This document shows, in pieces, positions 11,182 through 24,094 of a stretch of DNA of 64,000 bases (within the stretch, counting starts at the first letter, position 1; each line of letters opens with the position of its first letter). Origin of the DNA: Biomphalaria glabrata (lineage: Eukaryota; Mollusca; Gastropoda; Planorbidae); NCBI RefSeq assembly GCF_947242115.1, contig NC_074713.1, positions 25,199,378-25,263,377 on the forward strand, in the 5' to 3' direction. Made by a program: the position numbers and the translations under genes. The notes under the pieces were generated by a model, which was not told the origin of the DNA, ran no database searches, and worked only from the letters and a program-made list of their open reading frames with translations.

Positions 11182-14100
11182 TCAATAAACATCTCGAGCA
11201 TAGCTTGAGTTCCAGTCTCTGTTAAAGATGTTGACCAGCTGACTTCTAAGCCCACCATCGTCTGTTTCATGCAGAATGAATCCTACCCCACCTGTGCTGG
11301 TGAAATAATCTCCTGACCAGTTTGATGTACCTGTGAATGGGGAAAAATACATGAAATAGCAAGTTAATGATGAACAATATGCTTGCCACTTTTTAATCTA
11401 AACATTTTAATTGATTAAATTCAATTTTTAAGTTTGAAAGAACATTACAAAAGACAAATAATAGTCAATCACTAACATAAAGGAAAAACTACCGGTACTT
11501 AATAATAAATCATTATTTTTTTAAAATTTTTTTTTTTTACTTTTTAAAAATTTCCTTTGTACAGATCAATGGTTTTGACTGACAAAACTTGATGAGACTC
11601 ATATTTTTCCATAAGCGCAATTATTTGTTTAATGGTAGCAAAAAGAAGTATACCTATATAAGCATCCTGATCTGTAACCATGTATTTACTATGACCAACT
11701 CTAGAAAAAGGAATGTCTCTCTGAATTGCTGTAAAAGCTGGTACGGTAAAGAGTTTCTGAAGAAAAAAAAAAAGATTTAGATTTAAAAAAATATTTTTAT
11801 TCCAGTAAATTTAACTGAAACCAAAGAAACAAAAAAAAAATAAAAATGAAAGAAATTAAATATGAATCAAAGAGACATTAAAATTTCTAATTTTCTAATT
11901 GCTTCAAATTAATAAACAAAGAATTAAATAGCTTCTGAATTTATGCAATTGTAACTGCAGGTAATTAAACCTTCCAATAATAAAGACTAGATAAACAAAA
12001 AAAACTACGTAATAATACTTTCATATAATAGTAACTATATAAAATCAAATACAAAACTCACCACTTGAATGTTAACTTTGAGGCTTGTTGCATTTTTCAA
12101 AACATTGAGAGAATTTAGAAAAGCATACATGTCTCTTTTAGTGTGTACCCATTTGCTTGCTAGCAGACGCACAACCACCTTCCTGTCTATTACTGCTCTT
12201 CTCAGTTCATCATCAATTACTGGCCAGTAACTGTGTAGTTGAGAAGTAGCTAATTACTAAGATACTTCAATCCTTAGGATCAATGCCATTTGTAATAATT
12301 AAAAAAAATATTTTTCTCTAATGTAAAATAATAACAATTTTTGATAGACTTAATGTAATCGAAAAAAAAAAGAGACAGTTTGAATCTGCAGCCCTTGTGG
12401 GTTAGGTGACCTCACACATCATGTCACACAGAAACTAAAACATGGTGGGTCTGATTTATAACATTAGCCAGAAAATAATCAAAATTATACATTATTGTTA
12501 CAGACTTTGTAGCAGTTAATCAGTATTTGTATTTTGTAGTGTACCGTAGCAGTTAAATTAAGATTTGTGTATTTTTGTAGTTCCAGATTCGACATTTCAA
12601 GTTATTGAAAAACTTCTATAAAATAAATTAACTTTTAATTGTGAAATGGTTTAACATTCTTTCAGATGACCAAAACTAGATGTTGCACCTATGAACATAT
12701 TTTTTTACAAAATTAAGACAATAATGAGATCAGATTTCAAACTGTTTCCATGCGTCACGTGAATACTGCCTTTTCTATTTTGTTTTATAAATGGTTTTTA
12801 AAATGTTTGACTTTTATAAAATATCATACCAGTACTAAATTTTAAAAAAATAAAACAGCCCACTTTCAGAATACCTTATCAATAGCCTTGACACCTATTT
12901 TGCACATGACAAAAAAAAGAAAAGAACACAATAATGCTACTAGAAAATGGTGCAATCAGATTCCCAATAACCCTTATAGTTTCAAGATGGAATGTTATAG
13001 CCCAAAAAAAATATAGGCCTCTTAAAAAGGATTAGGTAAAAGTTTTTTTTTTTTTTTTTGTAAGCTCACTTACACTTGGGGCATTGAATACACAATCAAA
13101 GGCAGGTAATCCATGACAGAGATGTAAACAAACTCTTTAGCAGCTCTTATAACACTGAGAATAGCATCTATGTCTCCTGATCTTCCATCAGCACAGAAAG
13201 GAGGTGGGGAGCTCTGGGCAAATGAAACAGTTGTAGATTATAGTTCTAGTATACATAAAGTGTACCACCATATTTTATGTAGAAATCCATAAAAAGACTT
13301 TATACACATTTCTACCACTAAAAGAGAATACATAATTCACTATAGAGTAGTCCTTCCTGTCTCCATGGCAAATGTTAGACGACATTCACTATCTAAGGGC
13401 TATACAATCAAGTATATATATATATTTATTTTTTAAAATGTTCATTTCTATGAATAAGTATGTGTGTGAAAGACATTACTGACAGTAAATTAGGAGAAAC
13501 TAAAGAATAAACTTTACCAAAAAGTAGGCCTAATTGAAAAGTGAAAAATATTGAAGAAATAAATTACAGACTGCACTTTGTCTTGATTGTACAATTGTCT
13601 CACACACTTTTGTTACAGAACTTTTGAAATATAATTACAGTAATGGAGAAGATGATTCTTTAGCAATGACATGTGATTTGCAGAGATTACCAGAAAGTAA
13701 AAATGAGAGATTAAAAAATCTGTCCATCTTATAAAAATACTAATCCATATCTTATTTTGCCCTCAGTTTTTATATGTAAATCTCAGATGTTGCTTCTCTA
13801 GCTAGTTCTACCCCTTAGACTTGTTTAACATTAACGTTGCTACCACTGTGTACAATCTGAAATAAAATGTTGTCAACTTACTGATAGGTAAACAAGAGCT
13901 TTGGTTTGATTGTAGGTTACTTGGTGAGGATTGCTAGCATTTATATTGGTGCTATATGAAGCCAGTGAACTGTCCAGTAAACCAGGTTGAGATGGATTGC
14001 TAAAGTGCCAGTAAACCTGAAAATTAGATAATAGAGAGAAATGTGATAGGTGGCATCTCGTCAAAGTTTTAGACATTGCAAGTTTTTAAGGAAAAATAAG

Positions 14101-16212
14101 TTAAGATCATTTTCAATTTCACCACCATCATACTGATGTTAAAAAAAAATAAATATATTCTTAGACATACCTGTACTAACTAGAAAACAAAAACCCTCAA
14201 ACATTGCATACAATTTTAATAAAAATCAATTAACTAATCTTTATCTTTTTTTTTCCCATCCTAAGATAGATGTAAAAGATAAAAGTACTTAGAAGTCTTA
14301 CATCGAACAGTTTGTCAGCATCTGCTGCTAGTGTAGGACAGTTTTCTATCAGTACACCAAGCTCTTTCACCTGTTAATAAAGATAAAATATTGAAATTCA
14401 AATCACATTGAAATTGCAAAATACATATCAGCTAAGTAAAGAAATTGTTTAAATATATTTGTTGTCCTTACTAGCATAAATTGTAGCCTGTTTCTGTTAT
14501 CTATGTTGATGGATCTCCATATTTTCATAATTTGAATCCTAGTCATTAGTATAGGTCAGGAATGAGGTACAATTATTTTATGGTTTCTGACCTGAGTGTA
14601 AGATCTCCAGTCAAAGTTGGCACTGCCAATATAAACATGCAACTTATCAACAATCCACATTTTGGTGTGCAGGACCCCAGCGTGAAGCAGTCTCTGAAAA
14701 TCTAGGGTCCTCACCTGAGCCCCAGCTATAAATGAGAAAATTAAATACAATGTAAAACAAAAGTTAACTAAATCTGATTATACTTAAAGATTAAATATTA
14801 GAGCTTTGTGTAGTTGCTAAATTACATAGACTCTATGCTTGAATCAAGATGAAGACTAACATTATTGTTCTGGCCCTGGGAAAATAAAACGGATAAAAAT
14901 CACAACAGTTTGGGGAGGTATGAAGACTAGGCATTGTACTGGCTACACAAGTACCTAACTAATAATTGGCCACAAAAAATAAAGAACTTTACTAAGCCCT
15001 AACAAGGAAAATCCTTTATTTTTGTAGCAATAATAAATACCTGACACTATTGTAACGTTGATGTTTAAGTAACTATATTTGTTAAATCCAGGTGTCAGAG
15101 GGGAGCATATGTTGTATTTAGTAATGTTTCATAGTTAGGATCATTCTCCAAGTCAGTTTCAAATTTACCTAAAGCTAAATTGTCTGTATTGTTGTTGGTC
15201 ACATTCTGAACAATTTTCACTTCCACTGTTCCATTTAGCACAATAGTTGAAAGCTCAGCATAAATGTCTTCTCCCTTTGGAAACAAAGTAAACAAATGTT
15301 TAAAATAGGGAGACATTAACTTGGTATTAGCATACATAGAAGGGTGTAATCAAAAGAGATTGAGTGTTCTGTTGCAGATTTTAAAGCCTCATGTAGTCAA
15401 GATTGGGAATGAAGATTATTACTTGTGATATCAATTTTATAAATTTAACAGGTGGAGCATTTGAATGTCTCTTTATAAATCTTAAAAGTCTCAGACTTAT
15501 CCTGATGGATACACACAGCATTTACTTGACACTGGATTATCTGAACCCATTTAAGTACTAAGTATTTAGAAAAAGTAAAAGCAGCAAGTTTTTGTGCCGG
15601 CCAGACAACACCATTATAAACTTTTGAAATAGATGTAGATCTACAATAAAGACTAAAATAACTCCTGTTATGTAAATGTAAGAGAAGATTAACAACACAG
15701 AAAACCTCAAAACTACTATAATCATGGACTTCTGTGTCTGTCCCCAGCAATGTCCAGTAGAATGAGGTCAGGTGAATACTTTGAGTGGCTTTAGCTAACA
15801 ATCTTTTATGTGCACTGTAGGTGGACACATGCAATGGCTGACCAGGTGCAAAAGTAAGATTTTCTGGCATACTTTCAACAACTGTGAATCTGGAAAATGT
15901 ATACAGTGATTATGCATTCATATTTAAAAACTTAATCTAAAAAACACATTCTTTCATAATTATATAACAAACATAAATGTTACCCAAAAAAAAACAACAA
16001 CAAAAAACACAGTAAATTCAAATCTATCGTTTCATCACATGGTACCATTCATTTATATAAATAAAAACAACTTACATGCAAGAACTGACACTTTCAGGTG
16101 CCTCTGTGGTTATATCTCCATTGTTGTCCAGCTGATGGATCTGAGCCTGGCACACAGAGAGCACACACAGAAGGTTGAAACTTGAGGTCCAAACAAAGAT
16201 CTTCAACTTCAT
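11182..16212 (-). CDS. Phospholipase D3/D4-like protein, copy A (10 coding exons)
   Basis: Coding exons, each with GT-AG borders in phase: 16212-16076, 15889-15706, 15274-15169, 14725-14592, 14370-14302, 14016-13882, 13213-13074, 12230-12062, 11756-11654, 11330-11182. They total 1326 bp, 441 residues. Residues 1-23 (MKLKIFVWTSSF...VCQA) look like a signal peptide. HKD motif 1 is HTKMWIVD (H162, K164, D169), followed by YIGSANFDWRSYTQ. Motif 2 is HSKYMVTD (H380, K382, D387), followed by YIGTSNWSGDYF. Family landmarks SFYWTLL, KELGVLIENC, VMDYLP and YWPVIDDELRRA match PLD3/PLD4, which are endolysosomal 5' exonucleases on single-stranded nucleic acid; human PLD3 has a longer cytosolic tail before its membrane anchor. 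Several N-glycosylation sequons (ENLT, YNQT) fit a lumenal or secreted protein. No disruption is seen. Substrate is inferred. Confidence 0.93.
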
Positions 16213-17159
16213 TTTGTTTTTAAACTTTTTGTAAATACTTATACTTTGAGCAGAGCAGATTTTTAAAAAATTTTATAACTTATCAAAGTAGGCTATAGTT
16301 TTCAAAAAGACAATTACTAAGGCTTGTAATATTAAAACAAAGTAGGCCTACATTTATTTAAAAAAAAAAGGAACAAAGAAAAGTAAATTATACTACAAGC
16401 TTGCCACCTTATCTAAGTAGCTCATCTCTATTAATATAATGCTGCTAATAGCTTAATTCAATCCTTGCACAAACTATATCTTATCAGCTAATATTAGATC
16501 AATATGGTTACTGGTAGATTCATTGATCAGTCTCTTGGAATCAAGGGACAAAACTGTGACCGATATCCCATAAGATTGATGCCAAAAAAGAAAAGATTAT
16601 TTTCAATGTTGCTAACACAAAACCTTCAATGTTATTTCCCTTAAACTCTCCAATGTATTTTGACTTTTCATGTAATAAAGTAAAGTAGAACTTGCTCATA
16701 TTATTTTTGAAGACATTGCAATTATTTTTTTAATGGTAAGGCAGAAAAATTGATCTAAATAGCCTTTAGCATGCAAAAAGAATATTTCTTCAAAAAAATA
16801 TACCAAATCCCCAATTTCCACTCTATAATGGCAACAAGCTAGAAAAAAATGTTTTCAGTCCTAAGTGTGCTCCCAGTTGTGATACATGGAAGTTCAAATT
16901 TTAAAGTTAATGTTTTGTTTTTCAATTCTTAAATCCAACATTAAGGTAGTTACAATCTATCTTTTGATTTTCATTCTGCTGTGCTCACCTTACAAATAAT
17001 TAGTATCGATTTAACCATCCATACTTGTGTGTAAAAAGAAATAAAAGACCCTTGTTCAGTTAGTCACTTTTGGCAAACAGCTGATCTCAAATAAAAACAT
17101 TTTTTTTTCATCTTAATGACAGTGTCCTAAATTCAACTTCAAAAAAGTACTTAAAACAA
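16213..17159. other. Upstream region of PLD-A
   Basis: AT-rich DNA holding the PLD-A promoter and perhaps a 5' UTR exon. I could not place a transcription start. No other gene is seen. Confidence 0.35.
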
Positions 17160-17344
17160 AAACTAAGGTTATACAAGGGGAAAAAATGCACTTTTACAGT
17201 AACATATCTAAATACTGCAAGATTTAGCTCTACTTACTGTATTAAACAAAATTGATTAATTAACACTGATTAATTAGCTAAGTGGTTAATTTTTTTTTAT
17301 TGATTCATGTGTTGTCATCAATAATAAATAATTGTGTAAAATTA
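17160..17344. repeat. Dispersed AT-rich repeat family, copy 1
   Basis: It shares ordered words with 19920-20330 and 57490-57840: a TTAATTAAC/TAATTAGCTAA block, GGTTAATTTTTTTTTATTGATT, TGTCATCA-(10 bp)-AATTGTGTAAAATT and CTTGATC. It may be a MITE or SINE relative; no termini were found. Confidence 0.5.
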
Positions 17345-19515
17345 TATCTTGATCTATCTTATCTTATATAATACAGACGTTACTTCAAAAAAGAAGATGG
17401 TTACGTCCTACGCGTCATGCATTTAGTCATGCATATTAACCAATGACTTAAATTCTGCCAAGTCACTGGTTTTCCTGGCTAGCTCAGGCAACCCATTCCA
17501 TGCTCTAATAGCACTAGGGAAGAAGGAGTATTTGTCCTAGCATATGGGACGAGGAATGTGCCTTTATCTTTGTGTCTTTCAGAGTATTTTATTAAATTTT
17601 GTTTTTGTATTTGAAGATTATGGTTCAGTGTTTTATGTATGATTGCTACTTTACTTTTGAGCCTTCTGTCTTGAAGGCTTTCTAAATTTAGTGATTTTAC
17701 TAAAGGTGTTACTCTAGTCAAATGTGAATATTCGTTTGTTATGAATCGCACTGCTCTATTTTGCGTCTGTTCCAGTTTTTTAATGTTTTCTTGAGTTGAG
17801 GGGTCCCAAACGGAGGATGCATATTCTATTATTGGCCTAACCAAGGTTAAATAACAATTTAGTTTTATGTTCTTATTTGATTTATAGAAATTTCTTTTAA
17901 TAAATCCTAATGCTTTGTTTGATTTTTTTTGTAGTTTCATCAATATGTGGATTCCATGATAGTTTTTCATTTATTATAACACCTAGGTATTTTGCGTTTT
18001 TAGTCTGTGTTACTGGTTTGCCATGAATAAGATAAGTGGAATTAATTTGTTTTAGTTTTTTTATTACTCTTAACAACTGACATTTTTCTGGGTGGAAAGA
18101 CATGCTCCAATTTGATTCCCATTTCTGTAATTCATCTAATTCTCGTTGTAAAATATCTGTGTCTTGTGTTGTTTTTATTGTTCTATATATTATGCAATCG
18201 TCTGCAAATAATTTGACTTTTGTTCCTGAAGTAATGCAATTTGGTAAATCATTTATGTAAATTAAAAATAGTAGTGGACCCAAGACTGTTCCTTGAGGTA
18301 CACCTGAGTTTACTGTTATCGGTGTTGATTTAGAGCCATTTATTATTACAGTTTGTTCTCTCCCTATCAGAAAGTCTTTAATCCACTGATGCAGTGGACC
18401 ATTAATGCCGAAATATTTTAATTTTTTAAGCAAACTATGGTGGTGAACTTTGTCAAAAGCCTTAGAAAAATCTAGTAAGATAGCATCTATTTGTTCACTA
18501 TTATCTAAACCTTTTGAAAAATCATCAATTAGTCCTATTAGTTGTGTTTCACATGATCTATATTTCCTAAAGCCATGTTGGTATGGTGTGAGGACATTAT
18601 GTTTGTCTAAGTGGTTTATGATGTTGCTACATATTATGTGTTCTAGGATTTTACATGTGATGCTGGTAAGTGATACTGGTCTGTAGTTTCCTGGGTCAGA
18701 TTTTTCTCCTTTTTTAAATAGGGGGTGACATTAGCTTCTTTCCAGTCCTTTGGTACTCTGCCCTGGTTAAGTGAAGCCTGAAAGAGTATTTTGAACACTG
18801 GGGCTAGCTCATTGCTTAGTTCTTTGAGTAATCTAGCTGGATTACCATCAGGTCCAGACGCTTTATTTGGTTTGGTATTGGCTAATAGTTTTTGAATTCC
18901 ATTTTCTTGTACTACCATATCTTCTATGTTGTCTACTTGGTTCAAATTCAGTAATATGTCTCCTGGGGCTGAGAATGTTGGTTAAGAAGAGATCTAATGT
19001 GCTGTTTAATCTAGTTGGCTTTTTAATGATTTGATCTAAACTAAGGTTGTGTAAAGTTTCTATGAAAAGCTCATTTATGTCCTTAAGGTTTTGGTGTTTA
19101 TCTAATATGGTTAGTGTTTTCCAATTTATATCAGGTAGGTTGAAATCACCCATAATCCAAAAACTGCATTTTTATTTGTCTCTTTAAGTGTAGTAATCTG
19201 ATTACGTAGTTCCTGCATGTATTCTAAACTAGAATTTGGTGGTCTGTAAATGCTTCCTATTATTAGGGATGTTGAGGTGGTATTAATTTTACAAAATGTT
19301 GATTCTATATTTTTTGAGTTAGGTAAGGTAAAAGAACTCCTCCATGATTATCAGCCCTATCTTTTCTAAAAATTTCATAATTACTATTGAAAATTTCTGC
19401 ATTATAAATTTCAGGATGTAGCCAAGTTTCTGTTCCTGCAATTATGTCTGGTTTCTCACATTCTAATAAAATTAATCTGAGACTGGAATGTGGGAGAACC
19501 AACGTTTTCAAGATT
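17345..19515 (-). mobile_element. CR1/Jockey-like LINE, 5'-truncated with internal deletion
   Basis: Read on the minus strand: endonuclease pieces (ETWLHPEI near 19420; MGDFNLPDINW at 19153), then reverse transcriptase (NKASGPDG, SGVPQGTVLGPLLFL, FADD catalytic box within 18433-17897), then a C-terminal tail ending in SFFPSAIRAWNGLPE and a stop near 17430. The 3' UTR contains GACGTAACCATC and ends with TATAAGATAAGATAG-type repeats, usual for CR1-type LINEs. The late endonuclease part passes almost directly into the start of the reverse transcriptase near 18960, so the middle is deleted, and several frameshifts separate the pieces. It is dead. It lies between PLD-A and PLD-B. Confidence 0.88.
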
Positions 19516-19629
19516 GTCCTTTGACTATGAATTGATTATAATGAGCATTCAAAGCAACTATTGTATTTTATACCAATTATTACTTTGATACGAATCGTTA
19601 TAGAATGCTAACATTGGTATGTTATATAT

Positions 19630-19840
19630 TAGCATGGGGCATGGTGGCAAACTGAGTGGTCTTGGGTTCAAATCCAGGTAAAGGCTGGAAGTATGAATTT
19701 TAGGACACATATGAGTCCATCCAACTATAACAGATGCCCGACAGTAAAGGCAGATAGTCATTGTCACAGAAATAGATGGCCTTTACATCTTCTGCCTCAT
19801 GGATTACAAGAACTGATTGGAAAACCTTACTTTTTTTTTT
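19630..19840 (+). mobile_element. tRNA-derived SINE, family 1 copy
   Basis: The head GGGGCATGGTGGCAAACTGAG and B-box-like GGGTTCAAATCCAGG are followed by AGTCCATCCAACT, AGTAAAGGCAG and CTTTACATCTTCTGCC. This is the same order as the copy at 7588-7850 but more diverged. Confidence 0.75.
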
Positions 19841-19919
19841 TACTTAAAAGCAAATGATTTTACGGTCAGTATTAAAGAGAATGTTGAAAAACGAAATAAA
19901 AAAAAATAACTTAAAAAAA

Positions 19920-20330
19920 ACAACATTAAAGCTTATCTTAGGGGAAGAATCTCAAATCACTACCATATATCTCAATACATGCAGAAAATAAGCTCCCTTT
20001 TTTTCTAGATTAAACAAAAATTATTACCACTAATGTTAATAACTAATTGGTTAATTTTTTTTTTATTGATTTATGTATGTATTGTCATCAACTATGAATA
20101 ATTTTGCAAAATTTCAACTTGATCAGAGAATGGAAAATGGGACAAAAATTTGTTCAAAACAAAGTAAGGTGAATAACTTCATATATACATCCACATCTCA
20201 AAAAAGTATAATTTATTTCCCTTATTTGATACCAAACAAAATAACTAATTACCAATATATAATTAACAAATGGTTAGTTTTTGTTTTAATTGTGTAAAGG
20301 TTCAACATGATCTGAGAATGGGTATGGTAG
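19920..20330. repeat. Dispersed AT-rich repeat family, two adjacent copies
   Basis: Two head-to-tail units of about 190 bp share CATATATC...CTCAA, TTATTTCCCTTATTTGATACC, TAATTACCAATATATAATTA and AATTTTGCAAAATTTCAACTTGATC with copies at 17160-17344 and 57490-57840. The open frame at 20073-20297 is incidental. Confidence 0.55.
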
Positions 20331-21443
20331 TACAGTTTTAATATGTGTAGAAAACTTAGGAACTTATGAAATAATTTTAAACTACAAAAAAAAATTCTTT
20401 ATATTCAACAAGAGGGAATTGAGTTTTTCAATATAAGTTTCATGTGTTAAAATTTAATACATACAGTTTTTTTTACTTTAGTACTGACAATATAGTTTTT
20501 TTAATACCAGCAAAAAGTTGTTTTTTTTTATAACAGGCTGGAAGTTGTTTTTCAAAATACATGTACATTTCTTTTTTTTTAAACAACAGTAATAAATTAT
20601 AATGAATAAAAAAAAACAAAATCAAAAACCAAATTTAGAACAGATTTATTTCATTTTTAGACATTAACTAATAACACTCTGTTATATACTAAAGAGGAAG
20701 TTTTAAAAAAAAATTTTTAAAATAGAAAAAAATAAAATTACCGTATGTTTTTTTCAATAATGCGATAATATTACCCAAGTAAAAGAGAATACATAGGGAA
20801 TGGTTGTGGTATTGAACATTTAAAGCACAAACGATAACCCTAACCTCTGATTAAATATCAGCACAGACAAACAAAAAAATTAAATATTTAAAAAATCAGT
20901 CAAAAAATATTTTTTTCTTAATAAGGAAACATATCTTCATTTTACTTTGATTTTATAAAAAAGAAAATAAAAAAATCTCAGTGTTATGACCTTTTTTTAA
21001 ATTTTATAATTGCATGATATGGCAATGTCAAATTACATAAGCATGATTAAAACAAAAGTTTAAATGCGGTATATAACTGAACTCTTGAAATAGGCTGTCC
21101 TATTTATTAATGTTAAGGGGAAGTGATCATCTTCAAAAACGAAGAATAAAATATGGAGGACATATACAATGATTTGACAAAAGCAAAATACTGGTTTTGT
21201 TAGTCAGAAAAGGCAATAGTAATGAGATCAACAGATCTTTGAAATAGAATTCTCTGTGTGATATTCACAATGATTTATATAGCGTGACAATGTGTTGCTT
21301 TGGTGACAGGTCATTGCATCCCCAATTAAATATTTGTTTTCTTAGTCATTGTGTAGTTGTGCTGTTAAGACTTTGCCATTAAGCCCTCTTTATTTATATC
21401 TAATACCGGTATATAAATACTTGTAGCATATGCCACTATTTTG
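20331..21443. other. Intergenic AT-rich spacer
   Basis: No gene, RNA or clear repeat is seen; it is rich in homopolymeric A and T runs. Confidence 0.4.
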
Positions 21444-22029
21444 CAGGGCCGGCCCTAGGCCACTGCAAACTATGTGACCGCAGTGGGCCCGCACTTTCAT
21501 AGGACCCGCGCTAATTCTAGGAATAAATTATTAAATTAAACCATTTTATAACATAACAGATTTTCCGCGGCCTCCTGATTTACCAGGAGCTCCTGGAAAT
21601 TTCCTGAAATTGCAAAATATACGAAAAAGTCCTGGAAATCTCCAAAAATTATTAAAATCTTTTGAAAACTCATACAAATCTCCAGAAATATATAGACAAA
21701 AATTGTCATTTTTGGGTGACATTCAATATGGAAAACGCCAATCCTACGCCAATCAACTATTCTCGAAGATAGATTGAAACATTTGGTAATTCTTGCTATT
21801 GAGCGTGATCTATGTATGAAACAGAATTCTAATGATATACTGTATGACTTCGCTACACACAAGGCTCGTGTAGTAATTCTGTGCGTAGTAAAGAATGAAT
21901 AAAATGCAAAGACGAATATATTTTCTAATACAAACTCTTAATTTTCACTTTTTATCTGTATCCCTACCCAAACTGGGCCCTGCAAAATCCGTTTCGCATT
22001 GGGCCCCACAATGGTTTAGTCCGGCCCTG
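21444..22029 (+). mobile_element. Deleted hAT element keeping the transposase C-terminus
   Basis: The left end CAGGGCCGGCCCTAGG and right end AGTCCGGCCCTG are inverted. The flanks CTATTTTG (21436-21443) and CTATTTAG (22030-22037) form an 8-bp duplication with one change. On the plus strand near 21755-21865 a frame reads EDRLKHLVILAIERDLC...ILYDFATHKAR, which matches the hAT C-terminal dimerisation region (RLS-LALLSIE...D-FA--KAR). The rest of the transposase is missing, so this is an internally deleted derivative. The longer minus-strand open frame at 21536-21862 is a shadow. Confidence 0.82.
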
Positions 22030-23799
22030 CTATTTAGTGATGGGTGAATACAGAATAGATCACTTGTTCTCTTTCTATGATTTCTTGGTCACAATGGTTA
22101 AGTACAGCTCTGCTATTTAGTGACAGATGAATACTACTTGTTCTCCCCCCCCCCTTTTTTTTTTGCCTCTAAAATTACGTGGGGTAACTCTAGTCCGTCC
22201 TACTTGCAGAAATAAAAGAGTGATCTTTCCATTACTTGGTGTTCAAACTCTTGAGCCATGAAGAGAATTATATATAGAGATTATTATTTAGAATGCTTTT
22301 TGATATTTTTGAGTTTTTATAGTGTTTCTCTCCTCTCTTCATACTTGTTGAGAAATGAAATAATATATGTAAAAGTAGATATATTGTAAAGATGGGTTTG
22401 TATTTGGATTGTTTCTATTTGATTTAGGCGATGTCAGTATCATCTCTCGCATAATGTAATGATCAAAGGCCAATGTGTGGTGGAAGTAGTGGAAATCTTT
22501 TGAGAGATGAGAACAATTAGAATACTTATGATCTTGTCACTGATAACTTATCTCCTGATGACCATTCTTCAATTTATCTTTAATTAATCATGAGCGCGTC
22601 ATTTTTTTCCCCATTAAACGCTGACTTCAACCATTCTCTGGAGCGGATTTATATTACCCCTAAATGCTTTGTTTAAATCCCCTGTTATACCGGTAACATA
22701 AACATTATTAATTGTGGCACTGAAGAATATTCCAAAAGCAAGAAATATGCGACACTGGGTAAGAAATTACAAACCATGTAAAGCAATAAGAATCAATGGA
22801 TCGTCTTCTGTACTTGTGTACTGTCTATCATATTGATTTAGATTAAGACGCAAAATTAATTTTTACATTAGCTCTATGTCTATAGATGTAAATAAATAAA
22901 AAAAAAGTATTGTTAATATCATACTTTTTAAACTTATGTTGAGTATGAAATGACCAGGGGATGAAAAGACCAGGGGATGAAGTGACTGGGAATGAAGTGA
23001 CTGGGAATGAAGTGACCAAAGATGAAATGACCGGAGATGAAGTGACTGGGAAATGTTGCTTTGTATATGATAATTTTAAGACACTATAAGTTGCATTATT
23101 GATTGTTGAATTTTTTTTTAAGGAATAAAAACTAATTTGAAATATTTTTTTGTATTTTCCTGCAATATGAGAATTCATAAAGAGCCAATAATTATTCATG
23201 AATGGTTTCAGTGGCTGAACCCTAAATAGAGTCTCAATATGGTTAATATATATATAAATCAACCATTCTGTTCCATAAAATTTTGGATTGCTATGTATTT
23301 TAAATTCAAATCTTCTTTCTTTCTATCTCATATCAGTTATCAATCCATTTAATGTGTCTGAAGAATTAAGAAACAAAACAAGAAAAGGTTAACGTCTTAG
23401 TAATCAATGCCAGAAATTAATGCTTGTGAATAATTGGGACCTCAGTCTCCATAAGAGACATTACCTGTGATAGACCTTAAACTAATTTTTTTATTGCTCT
23501 ATAATCCTACCAATAATTGTACAAGTAGTTAGTTAATGTATAATAGAAATTATGCTTTGAAAAAAATCATCTCTTTAAAATAAATTTTTGAGAAGAGAAA
23601 TAAAATAGCCAAAAAAAAAAAAAAATTCAGGGCTGGGAACTGATTGAACTTAATTTTAATAGTTGGTTCATTTTGATATGGAACAGATTAATGACAAACA
23701 TTGACGCTCTACAGTATTAGTGTGAGAAATTCCAGTCTTGATTTTGTAATTTACTTGCCCCCATTTTTTTTTTATTAATTACACTAAAATCAGTCCTTG
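22030..23799. other. Intergenic region downstream of PLD-B
   Basis: Apart from the small tandem repeat at 22945-23055, I see no gene here. CCCCCCCCC next to a T run lies near 22147-22164. Confidence 0.4.
22945..23055. repeat. Short minisatellite of GATGAAGTGACYGGG-like units
   Basis: About eight degenerate 13-16-bp units (ATGACCAGGGG, ATGAAGTGACTGGGA, ATGAAATGACCGGAG) follow one another. The minus-strand open frame across it is a by-product of the repeat. Confidence 0.8.
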
Positions 23800-24035
23800 A
23801 GACTTGGTGGCTACATGGTTAGAACACCATATATCATTCATAGGTCCTGAGTTCTTCTAGATGTTTTCATGCAGACCAAAAGGGATTGCAGAGTCAACAC
23901 TGATTGACTGGATTACCAGTTGAAAAAAGCAAAGGCAGTTAGTCAATCTGCTGTATGTCAACCATCTGCTGACAATGTGAGCTACTTCAACTATCCTTTA
24001 GACCCTAAAGGTTCAGGACTAATTGAAATGATATA
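23800..24035 (+). mobile_element. Diverged SINE, probably family 1
   Basis: The tRNA-like start ACTTGGTGGCTACATGGTTAG and the later words AAAGGCAGTTAGTCAATCTGCTG and ACCATCTGCTGAC follow the order of the better copies at 7588 and 56745, but the copy is old and indels are numerous. Confidence 0.45.
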
Positions 24036-24094
24036 TATTCTAAAAAAAAAAAAATAAGATAAGGAGAAGAAGAGAAAACTGTAGAACATTTTGG

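Noticed and set aside
21536-21862. Minus-strand frame of 108 residues
   Set aside because: It is a shadow of the plus-strand hAT transposase end in a 586-bp element.
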